Of a stretch of 18,621 nucleotides of DNA, positions 1 to 8,503 are shown piece after piece (the first letter of the stretch is position 1; each line of letters begins with the position of its first letter). Under the pieces are notes generated by a model. It made no database searches and was not told the DNA's origin. It saw only the letters and a program-made list of their open reading frames with translations. Made by a program: the position numbers and the translations under genes. This DNA comes from Boothiomyces macroporosus (lineage: Eukaryota > Chytridiomycota > Chytridiomycetes > Rhizophydiales > Terramycetaceae): positions 1 through 18,621 of the forward strand of contig JADGKB010000187.1 in assembly GCA_027604185.1 (NCBI GenBank), written 5' to 3'.

Positions 1-1385
1 TTTTGCTGCGTAAACCCAGCAGCAGCAAAGTTGAAACCTGAAGTCGGAGGAGCAGCAGATATATTTGACACTTGTGAAGCTGTTTTATCAGATAATCCAC
101 CATTTACCGCTCCGCTTTTGGGAGTTTCACACGCTATGCATTTCACTGCTTCTTGTTTGTTTTCAACTAAACATGCATCACATTTCCATACATTACTTTT
201 GCTTGATACCATGAATGTTCTAGTATTGACATTACTTGATGTTTGCTTCAAATCAGTCCATGTAAACGACATGTCGGGAGTAACTGTCTCCCAAACTTTG
301 TGATTGATTAACCATTCAGGCAAATTAACTTGAGGATTAGACCACTTGAATTCCTAATGTCAACAAGTAAATACAGATTCGCTTGCTGGATTCATTTCCA
401 AATCTTTCTTTGATGAATCTTTCAATTTAAATGTATGTTGTGGTATCTCTATCTTTTTCGCAATCTTGCTTTCTTCTTTTGGCAATGCTACTGGTGCAGA
501 TTGAATTGGCTTTTCTGGTACTTGAATATCTGGTTTCTTGCCAAAATTGAACAGATCATTTGATGGCCTTGATGCTTCTTTTTCATCATCTCCAACAATG
601 AATTTTAAAATCTCTGCCGCTTTAGATTTGGGGGGTACAGTGGGTTGAACCAATACTGTTTTTCCAGGAGTAGCAGGAATTGATCTATTTGGTGAATTTG
701 ACACACTCTTAATTGGTGATTTTGCAGGCAAAGTTCCTCTAGAACTAGTTCCAACCCCACTATATTCTTTTGGTTTCTTACTAGGACTGATTTCAGGTAT
801 CTTTGCCAAGTATGGATTTGGTAATGGCTCCACATTTCCAAACAACAAATCAATTGGAGCCAAAGAATCCAGAATAATCCTTCCGGCCGCAGATTGAGGC
901 TTTGCAGGTTCTTTTTCTATTTGCTCCACTTTTGGACTTTTGTCTAGTTTTTGTCTTTTGATATCCACTCTTTGGTGAAGATCAATTACTGGGGCGGGTT
1001 TCTTCACATAAGAAAGATACTGAAATGGTTTCTTTGTGATTTTCACTTTAACGTTCTTTCTGATTTGCGTAGGTCTGGATGGTTTGCTAGTGAGCGTTGA
1101 TGGGTACGAAAACAACGGTCTTTTTAGTGATGGAGCAGGATTGACTGGCTGCCCGCTTTTTTCTTGGTTTGATTCCATTCCAGCTGTTTGATTCATTATG
1201 GCATTGACTGCTTGGACCGTTTTTTCTGTTAATTTGCCAGTCATCAATTCGTTGCAATACGAAATCTCTTCTGGGGAGAATATTCCCTTCTTGAATGATG
1301 TGAAGCGGACCAGTAATTCATTCGCGTTTACATTTCTGAGGATCGAAGAATTACTTGTCATTGAGATTATTTTTTGTTTTTTCAA
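1..1385 (-). CDS. FG-nucleoporin with RanBP2-type zinc finger, partial (runs off left end)
   Basis: The reading frame starts best at the ATG at 1361; a TTG at 1385 is in frame but a poor start. About 329 codons of a low-complexity, Ser/Pro/Lys-rich basic N-terminal region are followed by a 21-nt intron (354-374). Exon 2 (353-1) encodes a RanBP2-type zinc finger, with W-x-C-x2-C-x10-C-x2-C around WKCDACLVENKQEAVKCIAC, and then begins FG-type sequence (GFNFAAAGF) where the window ends. The order basic N-terminus, zinc finger, FG repeats resembles the Nup153/Nup1 group of nuclear-basket nucleoporins, which bind Ran and import receptors; a motif AGRIILDSLAPI may match the ILxxLE-type helix of that group (inference). 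The zinc finger and FG sequence are seen directly. The exact orthologue is uncertain, and the C-terminus lies outside the window. Confidence 0.75.
354..374 (-). other. 21-nt intron in nucleoporin gene
   Basis: On the minus strand this reads GTATTTACTT...TTGACATTAG. It lies between codons (phase 0) and carries an in-frame TGA. Removing it joins ...SES to EFKWSNPQ and opens the frame into the zinc-finger exon. The branch-like TGAC sits at positions 13-16, one base later than in the 19-20 nt introns of this window. Confidence 0.85.
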
Positions 1386-1475
1386 ATGTAAAGATTTCTA
1401 GCCCAACTTTAGCAAGATATCATGGACCCAGGGTTGGTACCTTATTAGCCAAACGCATTACATTTCAAGTTGAGA

Positions 1476-1534
1476 GTAGAAACTGGTTGTAGACCTTTCT
1501 ATGGTAGAAACAACTGGTTGTGGACCTTTCTAGG
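1476..1534. repeat. Imperfect tandem duplication, about 28-31 bp, two copies
   Basis: Copy one (1476-1503) and copy two (1504-1534) share GTAGAAAC, then TGGTTGT, one variable base, then GACCTTTCTA. Copy two has three extra bases (AAC) and single substitutions. A third GTAGAAAC occurs alone near 1680. Function unknown. Confidence 0.75.
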
Positions 1535-1788
1535 GAAAGACTTAGCAACTTTATACTTTTGAGCACTTGCAAGCTTCCAAGCCATATTGATTTACATTCA
1601 AATGTGGGACTGGAATCATACTAGTTTTTTCCACCTTTACTATTTATCCACAAAGTTTGTTGAGAGTATTAGCACGTCGGTAGAAACGAACTGAATCAAC
1701 TAAAATCCAAGCAACGATTCCGATTATTGCATTAGTGTTGATTTTATTGGTGGGGATGTTTGCAGGGATGGGATTTCTACCTTGGCGG

Positions 1789-1826
1789 ATGGCCCGAAAA
1801 ACTTCCCAATTCAGCATGGCCCGAAA
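1789..1826 (+). promoter_or_regulatory. Paired ATGGCCCGAAA elements upstream of hydrolase
   Basis: Two identical 11-mers, ATGGCCCGAAA, lie at 1789-1799 and 1816-1826, 27 bp apart and 80-118 bp before the hydrolase ATG. Exact duplication at this position suggests a transcription factor site; the factor is unknown. Confidence 0.45.
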
Positions 1827-1877
1827 TACCCATGAAGTCCCAGTTCAAAAAGTTTCCTTTTAAATTCGCATTAGATG

Positions 1878-1885
1878 CATAAATA
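1878..1885 (+). promoter_or_regulatory. TATA-like box of hydrolase gene
   Basis: CATAAATA lies about 28 bp upstream of the ATG at 1907, implying a very short 5' leader. This is by position and sequence only. Confidence 0.45.
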
Positions 1886-1906
1886 CTGACGCATTTTATC
1901 CTCAGT

Positions 1907-3496
1907 ATGCTTGGCCTACTATTATCCAGTGTTGCGGCAGCAGCAACTTACCTTGCTCCTCCTGATTCAAAATCTGGACCTGAAGCTGTTCTTGTCTTTA
2001 TCCAAGGTGCTCAGATTCCATCTACATCGTATATTGATACAGTTAAAGCTATTCAAGACGCCTCAAACTTTCCTATCCATGCAGTTCTCCCAGAGTTCTT
2101 CTTGGATCTTGCTCTGCCGATCCAGTCTTATTTGCACAAAGGAATCCAAGATGCCTTGAACTTGGCTCCGTCAGATTTGCCTGTTTACATTGTAGGTCAT
2201 TCGCTAGGAGCAGCAGCAGCTATGGAAGAAGCTACAGCTTACCCAGATCAATACAAGGCGTGTGTTATTTATGGTGCTTCAGTGAATAGAAAATATCAAT
2301 ACAACTTCCCAATGCCTGTTCTTGCGGTCAACGCTGAACTGGATGGTCTTCAAAGGGTTTCCAGAGTTGGAGAAGCATTTTTCAATTACTTTGACAGAAA
2401 TAATACACCAATTGATGCTGACAGTGTTTCGAGCCATCCAATCGTAATTATAAAAGGAATGTCTCATATTCAGTATGCTGATGGTGAAAGCGTTCCGATT
2501 ACTGTATCGCATCTTGACTTGAAGCCAGATATCAACATTGCTGAAGCTCACCAACAAACCGCTACTGTTACTTCACTCTTTCTGTGCCTTCAACAACAAA
2601 CTTGTTCCGATGCTACCGATTTGATTCAACTTGTACAAGATACCAGAGCATATCTTGACCCAATGCTGAAAGCGTTTGAAATGGAAGCTTCACCAAACCT
2701 CTACACCCCTTGTAATTCGGACAAACCGTCTCCACACTGCCCGTATTACCCTGCATGGCCATTACAACCCAACAGACAAATGTCACCAGATTCAAACTGT
2801 ATTTGCGGTGTGCCGTTTACCAATACTGCAGCTCATATAATGGCAGGCTTAGATGAAACCAAATATCCACTAATCAACGTTGACGCAATTCACGATGTTT
2901 CGGACACTAAACCGTATCACCACGCTCACATATGGTCAAATTGCACTACAGGTGCTTTACCCTGTTTAATGAATTCAACTACAGTCTCTCAGGTAATGTA
3001 CGAGGAAGATTCTTCGGATTCAGGGTTCCCTAGTGCCAGTGCTTATGAAATCAGAGTTAAAATGAAAGCCAGACAGATATACAAACTATTTTCTTCAGAC
3101 CCAAACGTACCCTTGGATTCAGTCGACCAAGGGAGTATTTGTGCTGATATCAATCAAGCATCTTACGACTGGGCTCTCAATGCAGCTTCAAAAGATGTTC
3201 AGGATAGATTTAATCAATACGGACAACCAATGGTTATGCAGCCAGATACTGCTCCAATCTTACCTATTGGACCGCTATTTATCAATTCAAAGCTAGGATT
3301 CAAGGACGCAAAAGTCAATGGCAAATGGGAATTGCAAGTGACATCAGTTGGATTTAAAACTCCTGAAGACTCTTTTGTCACGCACCTGTACCCAGACTCC
3401 AACGGATATCACTATTGCAAAGTATTGTCACCTGCTAGAGTTATGGAATGGATTCACACTGACGGGTTGAGAAAGAATAAGGGTATTTGGAACTAG
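1907..3496 (+). CDS. Secreted alpha/beta hydrolase with long unassigned C-terminal region
   Basis: A 529-residue intronless protein. The first 13 or so residues (MLGLLLSSVAAAA) look like a short signal peptide. Residues about 25-195 read as an alpha/beta hydrolase fold: nucleophile elbow GHSLG with Ser99, a likely acid at Asp146 in NAELDG, and a likely catalytic His187 in GMSHIQ. The fold resembles the esterase/lipase group but the substrate cannot be told. Residues 200-529 contain several cysteines (for example CLQQQTC, and CNSDKP...HCPYYPAW...NCICG) and potential N-glycosylation sites (WSNCT, MNSTT), consistent with an extracellular disulfide-bonded domain; I do not recognise this part. The ATG is preceded by a TATA-like box, and a perfect hairpin follows the stop codon. 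The next gene on the same strand is also a secreted enzyme. Confidence 0.75.
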   Translation: MLGLLLSSVAAAATYLAPPDSKSGPEAVLVFIQGAQIPSTSYIDTVKAIQDASNFPIHAVLPEFFLDLALPIQSYLHKGIQDALNLAPSDLPVYIVGHSLGAAAAMEEATAYPDQYKACVIYGASVNRKYQYNFPMPVLAVNAELDGLQRVSRVGEAFFNYFDRNNTPIDADSVSSHPIVIIKGMSHIQYADGESVPITVSHLDLKPDINIAEAHQQTATVTSLFLCLQQQTCSDATDLIQLVQDTRAYLDPMLKAFEMEASPNLYTPCNSDKPSPHCPYYPAWPLQPNRQMSPDSNCICGVPFTNTAAHIMAGLDETKYPLINVDAIHDVSDTKPYHHAHIWSNCTTGALPCLMNSTTVSQVMYEEDSSDSGFPSASAYEIRVKMKARQIYKLFSSDPNVPLDSVDQGSICADINQASYDWALNAASKDVQDRFNQYGQPMVMQPDTAPILPIGPLFINSKLGFKDAKVNGKWELQVTSVGFKTPEDSFVTHLYPDSNGYHYCKVLSPARVMEWIHTDGLRKNKGIWN

Positions 3497-3497
3497 T

Positions 3498-3518
3498 TTC
3501 AATATAATTGATATTGAA
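3498..3518 (+). repeat. Perfect inverted repeat just after hydrolase stop codon
   Basis: TTCAATAT, a 5-base loop (AATTG), then ATATTGAA, beginning two bases after the stop codon. It may act in 3'-end formation or mRNA stability, or be chance in AT-rich DNA. Confidence 0.5.
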
Positions 3519-3771
3519 TTTTGTGTCATTGTTTTTAAGATCCTTGTGCTGCATGGCGTCACATAATCTGCGGTCAGGTATCGGGTAATTTCGGCATTAA
3601 TTGGCAACTGATCGATTCCTTGAGGGCACTGGAAATAGACCCTCACCTAAACAAGAATCAAATTAATGCATTGAAGCAGTTGGGTATATTATCGAATGGC
3701 TGGAAAAGCCTTAATTGCGACTGGATTGAATTTTTGTGCCCATTGAAAAGCATTCATGTCGTGCTATGTGA

Positions 3772-3812
3772 TTGACACAGACTGCACGCGATATCGATAA
3801 CCCTTTGACACA
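3772..3812 (+). promoter_or_regulatory. Paired TTGACACA elements upstream of sedolisin
   Basis: Identical octamers TTGACACA occur at 3772-3779 and 3805-3812, 33 bp apart, just upstream of the TATA box. Between them lies GATATCGATA, partly palindromic. A candidate upstream activating region; the binding factor is unknown. Confidence 0.4.
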
Positions 3813-3817
3813 AGCTG

Positions 3818-3825
3818 TATATAAT
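3818..3825 (+). promoter_or_regulatory. TATA box of sedolisin gene
   Basis: TATATAAT begins 34 bp before the ATG at 3852, a strong match to a TATA element and implying a very short 5' leader. Confidence 0.6.
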
Positions 3826-3851
3826 CCAATAGACTAGATTTATTCCTATCA

Positions 3852-5555
3852 ATGAAGATATCAACTATTACACTTTTAGTGGCTTATGCAACTGCCATGC
3901 CAAATCCATCTTCCAACTCCTTTCTCATCAAGGACTCTATTGCTGTGCCTTCAGGGTGGGTTCAAGGGAATGCACCAGTTGACTTGGAACAAACTGTGGA
4001 CTTTGGGTTTGGATTGACGCAATCAAACATGGATTTATTGGTGGCCAAGTTGTATGAAGTGTCTGATCCTTCCCACCCAAATTACGGGAAACACTTGTCC
4101 AAAGAGCAGGTTGATGCTCTTACTGCTCCTTTACCAGAGACTGTCAAAGCAGTTACTGATTGGCTGGCAGAAAATGGTGTCACGGAATCTGACATCAACT
4201 TCAACTCTGGAAAGGACTGGTTACATGTCAAACTGCCGCTTTCAAAAGCCCAACAGCTTCTTCAAGCTAATTACCAATCCTTCACGCATCCAGAGTCTGG
4301 AAAGACAGTCATCAGAACTACAAAATACTCTCTCCCACAAAAAGTACACTCTCACATAGACTTGATCAAGCCAACCACACTGTTTGGTGCTAGACCTAAA
4401 CAGCTTACTACCAGGCCAGGCAAAGTTCACTCAAAGAGAGATGCTTCATCCGACTGTGCCAATGGCGTCACTCCTACTTGTCTAAAATCATTATACAATG
4501 TGGGTACTTACAAACCAACCAACCAAAATAACGTTATCGGTGTTACAGCTTACGGTGGCCAATACGCATCAACTTCAGACTTGCAACAATTTACAAAAAG
4601 CTTTGCATCATCAGCTAGAAATGCAAAATTCACATTTGTCTCAATCAATGGTGGTCAAAATGTTGATGATCCATCACAAGGTGGTGTAGAAGCAGAATTG
4701 GATATTGAAACTACTGTCGGGTTAACTTGGCCAACCAAGAATTTATTCTACTCTACTGGTGATGGTGATAATTCTATCCAGTATTTCCATCAACCTGATG
4801 ATTGGGCGCTAGCACTGATAGACAAACCAAATTCTGAATTACCTCAAGTAGTTTCTACTTCATATGGAGATGATGAACCAAACTTTCCTGCTGATTTTGC
4901 CGTTAGAGCTTGTAATGACTTTGCAAAACTTGGTGCTAGGGGTATTTCTTTGATTTTTGCTTCTGGTGATGGTGGTGTAAATGGTGGTCACGGCCAATCT
5001 CAATGCCAAGACGCAAATGGAAATACAGTCTTTGTTCCTGTCTTTCCGGCTACTTGTCCTTACATTACTTCTGTTGGCGCAACTACAAGTGTTCCAGAAA
5101 CTGCAGCTCAACTATCTTCAGGTGGATTCAGCAACTATTTCACTCGTCCATCTTATCAAGACAGCGCTGTTGACTCTTACTTGAACTTTTTGGGTTCTAC
5201 ATATCAAGGATACTACAATTCCTCTGGTCGTGCTTTCCCTGATGTTTCTGCACAAGGCCAAAACTACCAAATTGTTAGCGGAGGTCAAGTTCAAGGCGTT
5301 GATGGCACTTCATGCTCTTCACCTGCATTCGCATCAATCATTTCTTTGATCAATGACAACTTGCTGAACAAGGGGAAAAGTGCCTTGGGATTCTTGAACC
5401 CATGGTTGTACTCCAAGGGCTACCAGGGCCTTAACGATGTAACATCAGGCAACAATCCTGGCTGTAATCTCGATGGGTTCTCTGCTACTCAAGGGTACGA
5501 TCCAGTAACTGGTCTTGGAACGCCAGATTTCAAGAAATTGTTGGACCTGGTCTAA
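3852..5555 (+). CDS. Secreted sedolisin (tripeptidyl-peptidase/serine-carboxyl peptidase, family S53)
   Basis: A 567-residue intronless preproprotein, the usual length for fungal sedolisins. A short signal peptide (residues 1 to about 16) precedes a pro-kumamolisin prodomain (about 32-175). A dibasic KR at 195-196 is a likely Kex2-type maturation site. The catalytic domain shows Glu280 and Asp284 in GGVEAELDIET, oxyanion Asp373 in SGDGG, and nucleophile Ser487 in GTSCSSP. The C-terminal calcium site is present: Asp529 in LNDV and the GYDPVTGLGTPD motif. All catalytic and metal residues are intact, so it should be an active acid peptidase exported to digest protein outside the cell; tripeptidyl- versus endo-peptidase activity cannot be decided. 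It has its own TATA box and ends 5 bp from the stop of the convergent DHFR gene. Confidence 0.95.
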   Translation: MKISTITLLVAYATAMPNPSSNSFLIKDSIAVPSGWVQGNAPVDLEQTVDFGFGLTQSNMDLLVAKLYEVSDPSHPNYGKHLSKEQVDALTAPLPETVKAVTDWLAENGVTESDINFNSGKDWLHVKLPLSKAQQLLQANYQSFTHPESGKTVIRTTKYSLPQKVHSHIDLIKPTTLFGARPKQLTTRPGKVHSKRDASSDCANGVTPTCLKSLYNVGTYKPTNQNNVIGVTAYGGQYASTSDLQQFTKSFASSARNAKFTFVSINGGQNVDDPSQGGVEAELDIETTVGLTWPTKNLFYSTGDGDNSIQYFHQPDDWALALIDKPNSELPQVVSTSYGDDEPNFPADFAVRACNDFAKLGARGISLIFASGDGGVNGGHGQSQCQDANGNTVFVPVFPATCPYITSVGATTSVPETAAQLSSGGFSNYFTRPSYQDSAVDSYLNFLGSTYQGYYNSSGRAFPDVSAQGQNYQIVSGGQVQGVDGTSCSSPAFASIISLINDNLLNKGKSALGFLNPWLYSKGYQGLNDVTSGNNPGCNLDGFSATQGYDPVTGLGTPDFKKLLDLV

Positions 5556-5560
5556 CTTTA

Positions 5561-6079
5561 TTACAATAAATGCTTCTTTAGAACTTGGAATTCATATTCT
5601 ACTTGTCCTTGCTTTTGCAATTCGCTTTTTTCCACTAGTTTGAAGTATTCTGGTAATTCCAAGAACGTATCGCATTCAAATTCAGTAAAGATTCTTGTAA
5701 GGTAAAAGGTATCAATATAATCGTAAAACAGCTCATAAATCATTTTTCCACCGATAACAAATACATCCTGATAATCTATTTTCTCGAGTTCTTGAAATAC
5801 TTGATTGACCGAATTGCAGTAAATTACAGATTCATCCTTTATGTTCTGCCTGGTCAATACAATATTAATGCGATCTGCTAGCGGTCTGAATTTCTTTGGG
5901 ATGGAATCAAAAGTCTTTTTCCCCATAATAACAACATTTGGTTTCTGTGTTTTTGAAATTGTCGTGTTTTTGAAAAACTCCATGTCTTTGGACAACCGCC
6001 ATGGGAGTGCGTTTTTATTTCCGATGCCGTGATTGGTGGTTGCTGCTACGATTGCTTTGAAATTGTATTTTCTCGTCAT
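5561..6079 (-). CDS. DFR1: Dihydrofolate reductase
   Basis: A 172-residue, intronless, stand-alone DHFR that reduces dihydrofolate to tetrahydrofolate with NADPH. Visible family features: AIVAATTNHGIGNKNALPW near the N-terminus (GIG and LPW), the active-site acid Glu34 in LSKDMEFFK, the NADPH-binding VIMGKKTFDSIP (50-61), and VIGGKMIYEL (108-117). The protein ends in the usual FxVLKK-like strand. It is not fused to thymidylate synthase, which fits an opisthokont rather than a plant or alveolate. It lies downstream of uS11m on the same strand, 122 bp away, and its upstream region carries two telomere-like TAGGGTTA sequences. Its stop is 5 bp from the convergent sedolisin stop. Confidence 0.95.
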   Translation of the reverse strand: MTRKYNFKAIVAATTNHGIGNKNALPWRLSKDMEFFKNTTISKTQKPNVVIMGKKTFDSIPKKFRPLADRINIVLTRQNIKDESVIYCNSVNQVFQELEKIDYQDVFVIGGKMIYELFYDYIDTFYLTRIFTEFECDTFLELPEYFKLVEKSELQKQGQVEYEFQVLKKHLL

Positions 6080-6135
6080 TCTGATTTAAGAGTTGAAATT
6101 TTTCAGAAACAATTCGTGAATGTAAAGATCAGCGA

Positions 6136-6182
6136 TTAGGGTTAGAAATGGAATAAAAATGAAGGATTAGCGGGTAGGGTTA
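6136..6182. promoter_or_regulatory. Two telobox-like sequences upstream of DHFR
   Basis: TTAGGGTTAG at 6136-6145 and TAGGGTTA at 6175-6182 lie 57-103 bp before the DHFR start. In fungi, telobox sequences in promoters of growth and ribosomal genes are bound by Tbf1-type factors (established knowledge); that it applies here is inference. Confidence 0.4.
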
Positions 6183-6201
6183 TAATAATATGAATAAACA
6201 A

Positions 6202-6721
6202 TTATATTCTTCTCTTCTTTTTTGGTCTGCAACCGCCATGTCTGATTGGAGTAACATCAACCAGTCTGTTGATTTTCCACTCATTCGCAACAATGGCACG
6301 GTATGCTTGATCTCTTCCTGGTCCGAAACCTTTAAATCTAATACACACACCTTGGGTCTTTATATTGCCAACCTTTTCCTGTGCTTTTTCAATCATTGAT
6401 AAACAGGCTTGGTACCCAGCGTCACTGGTTCCTCTATTCGCTTTCTTTAATCCAACAGTTCCCGCCGATGCCCAGCAAATAGCTTTGCCTACATTACCAA
6501 CAATTACCTTGCTTGTCAAACAGAAAACACAGAGTATTATTCCTGTTGGCTGTAATCGAAACAGTGAATGAATTGGTTGGTTGCACTATTCTCTTTGGGG
6601 TAATGAAATTAAATGCGAGTCTGTCCTTGGTTGTATTAATCGCTGCGTGGAATGCATCCGTGTAACTTGGTTTAGGAATATTGTCGATTATGGACGAAAA
6701 TGCTCTCTGAAAGATTCTCAT
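6202..6721 (-). CDS. uS11m: Mitochondrial small-subunit ribosomal protein uS11m
   Basis: Two exons (6721-6508 and 6488-6202) give a 166-residue protein. The N-terminus (MRIFQRAFSSIID) is a plausible mitochondrial targeting sequence. The uS11 core is clear: NRNNTLCFLFDKQG, then KAICWASAGTVG, then RFKGFGPGRDQAYRAI, ending in DVTPIRHGGCRPKKKRR, the diagnostic tail that contacts 16S-type rRNA. Read without splicing, the frame stops at NCW and the second half lacks a start. Removing 19 nt (6489-6507) restores exactly 13 residues between NNT and WASAG, the spacing in bacterial S11. The gene shares strand with DHFR downstream and diverges from the SET-domain gene. Confidence 0.93.
6489..6507 (-). 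other. 19-nt intron in uS11m gene
   Basis: Minus-strand sequence GTAATTGTTGGTAATGTAG, phase 1 within codon GGC. TAA is at positions 12-14. Removal restores the uS11 family spacing exactly; retention gives a stop four codons later. Confidence 0.93.
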
Positions 6722-7101
6722 TCCTGTAAAAAAATTTTTGAAATTTCACTTTTTTAAGTTGAATTATTCTGCGTACACCCTGTCAATATAAATCATCTGG
6801 ATAGGAGTATTTCAGAGATTATAATTTATTGTATTAGAAGGTGGTATTTCCTTGGAGAATTTAACCATTGAGAGTATAGCGGTAATTTCGATCAATGCGA
6901 GAACAAAGACAATAATTTCGCGTTGGATTTTCACATGGAAAAAACTTTAGTTTCTCATTTCATCTTATGTCTATTTTTTGTGGAGAGTTTAACCGCTGCT
7001 CAGCCATTATTTAACCACCCATTCTAATTGCTCAGCTGGGTTATCGCCGCAAAATAAATCCCGCGTGGGGTGATGAAAAGAAATATCTTTTTTTCTCTAA
7101 T
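6722..7101. other. Intergenic region between divergent uS11m and SET genes
   Basis: No coding sequence was recognised. It has a near-exact direct repeat, GGAGAATTTAACC at 6854-6866 and GGAGAGTTTAACC at 6982-6994, and a T-rich tract directly before the SET ATG. Presumably a bidirectional promoter. Confidence 0.5.
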
Positions 7102-7600
7102 ATGACTCAAGTAGCTGAAACCTATCAACCGCCATTCACTGACAAATCAGTCTATCCTTCTGATATCGAAATTATCATCAACCAAAACTACACTTCAAAA
7201 GCCGTGATAAAAAAGCAAGTAAAGAAAGGGTAAGCGTTTCTAATCTAGTGATTTGATTTTGTATATCACTGGTACTACAAAGTCAAAGAAGAGATGGACA
7301 TCTGTACAGGTCGGTGTTGATGAGCATGTTGAATTGAATAGCGAATTGGTCTACATGAATCATTCATGCGACCCATCTGTAATTTTAGACACTTCAAAAA
7401 TGTGTCTCATTGCCAACAAGGATTTGAATGTTGGTGATGAAGTCACGTTCTTTTACCCAAGTACAGAGTATGAAATGGACCAGCCTTTCCAATGCTGGTG
7501 CGGGTCTAAAAGCTGTGTTGGGTTGGTAAACGGTGCCAAAGGCGGTTTAAAAGAAGGATACTTTTACAACAAGCATATCCTTGAGTTGGTTAAGCAATAA
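7102..7600 (+). CDS. Small SET-domain protein lysine methyltransferase
   Basis: Two exons (7102-7229 and 7249-7600) give 159 residues, essentially one SET domain plus a post-SET motif. Residues about 24-50 fit the N-terminal SET strands (KQVKKGDLILYI). YMNHSCDPS (about 78-86) is the NHxCxP pseudoknot motif that binds S-adenosylmethionine, and GDEVTFFYPSTE (105-116) is the second knot segment. The post-SET cysteines Cys125, Cys127 and Cys132 in CWCGSKSC should bind zinc with the knot cysteine. There are no other domains, as in compact SET proteins of fungi and bacteria, so the substrate (histone or other protein) is unknown. The ATG at 7102 follows a T-rich leader. Without splicing the first exon stops at the intron's own TAA. 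Confidence 0.88.
7230..7248 (+). other. 19-nt intron in SET-domain gene
   Basis: GTAAGCGTTTCTAATCTAG, phase 2, splitting codon GG|T. It has a CTAAT branch-like motif with TAA at 12-14. Removal joins KQVKK to GDLILYITG in frame; retention gives an immediate TAA. Confidence 0.95.
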
Positions 7601-8503
7601 AGTGTTGTTTAATCGTGAATTTGATAATTGTACTATTAGATGTGTTTATATTGAGTGAGTCTTTGTAAATATATTTCCTATCATGTTCAAAAGTAAAATA
7701 TTATACTCATCTAGGAAATTATTCTGGCTCACAGGAAAAGCTGCACTAAGCGAAAGCAAGCGCATTGACAACTGCAGCAATTGGTAAATAGTAAACGAAT
7801 CCAAATTCTTTCATGACGCTTTTATTTCCTGATCGTAGTGCCCATAACACACATTCAGATTCCTTTCAATCACAAGAGATTCCGTATATAGATGCAAAAA
7901 GGAAAGAGAAAGGTGGTCAACTGATATTTTGCCTATTTGGGATGGCTTTCGTGGAAATAACCGTCAAAGAGCTTACCTCAGTATCCAAATTGAAGCAAGG
8001 CCCAAGTGTCTAAAAGTTAAAAGGAAAATTCAAATTACATGGTTTTATCACTCGGTCAGCCCGCCATTCTACTCGCAACATTCAGAACACTTTTTTCATC
8101 ATTTCTTGCTTCCCAAACCCTATTGACTTTCTTTATGATTGAATCAAATGCTTTTGGTGGCGTTACATCTGAACTTCTATGGTCAGGCAAAGAGATAAGA
8201 CTTTAAACTCTTTATTAATAGATTCTGGTAGCATTTGGTTATCCTAGCATAGTGAAAAGATCACATTGGTAGGCCGAGCTAGTCGTACTGCAAAACTAGG
8301 TTCAGCTGTGTTTATTGTGGTATAATTATCCAGTAAGCTCGCTTTATTTAATACAGAATAAGCTGAGTCGGATTATATAATTTTTATGGTCGATTCTTTA
8401 TCGTGAATAGTAGAGTATCGATTTACCAACAACTATCGCTTTTTGCTTTCAGGTTTGCCGAATTCGAATAAAAAGGACCCTGAAATGACTGAACAATTTG
8501 TAA
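7601..8503. other. About 900-bp region without a recognised gene
   Basis: Short open frames exist (for example 7813-8126) but none has recognisable protein features, conserved motifs or plausible splice joins. An intron-like GTAAGC...TTTAATACAG of 24 nt occurs at 8333-8356 and could be a 5'-leader intron of the next gene. No tRNA was seen. This is long for a window with such tight gene spacing. Confidence 0.5.

Larger units (their letters stand above)
1402..1906. other. Intergenic region between divergent nucleoporin and hydrolase genes
   Basis: No credible coding frame was seen. It holds an imperfect tandem duplication at 1476-1534 and, nearer the hydrolase gene, two exact copies of ATGGCCCGAAA followed by a TATA-like element. 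It presumably serves as promoter for both divergent genes. Confidence 0.6.
3497..3851. other. Intergenic region between hydrolase and sedolisin genes
   Basis: No coding sequence was recognised. It holds the 3' hairpin of the hydrolase, two TTGACACA copies and a TATA box before the sedolisin gene. Confidence 0.6.

Noticed and set aside
6202..6519. Separate short uS11-like protein starting at a TTG
   Set aside because: It lacks the N-terminal half of uS11; splicing 19 nt joins it to the upstream exon that starts with ATG.
7253..7600. SET protein starting inside the second exon
   Set aside because: That start is non-ATG and loses the first SET strands. The ATG at 7102 with a 19-nt intron gives the complete domain.
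7813..8126. Overlapping short frames of about 65 codons
   Set aside because: No motif, no homologous look, no splice signature joining them, and unremarkable composition; treated as chance.
8240..8320. Possible tRNA gene around CCTAGCATAG...GGTTCAGCTG
   Set aside because: No consistent A box, B box or acceptor stem pairing could be built.
8333..8356. 24-nt intron-like segment upstream of the NDT80-like gene
   Set aside because: It has good ends and TTTAATACAG, but no coding exon on either side and a longer donor-to-branch distance. It could be a 5'-leader intron, not provable here.
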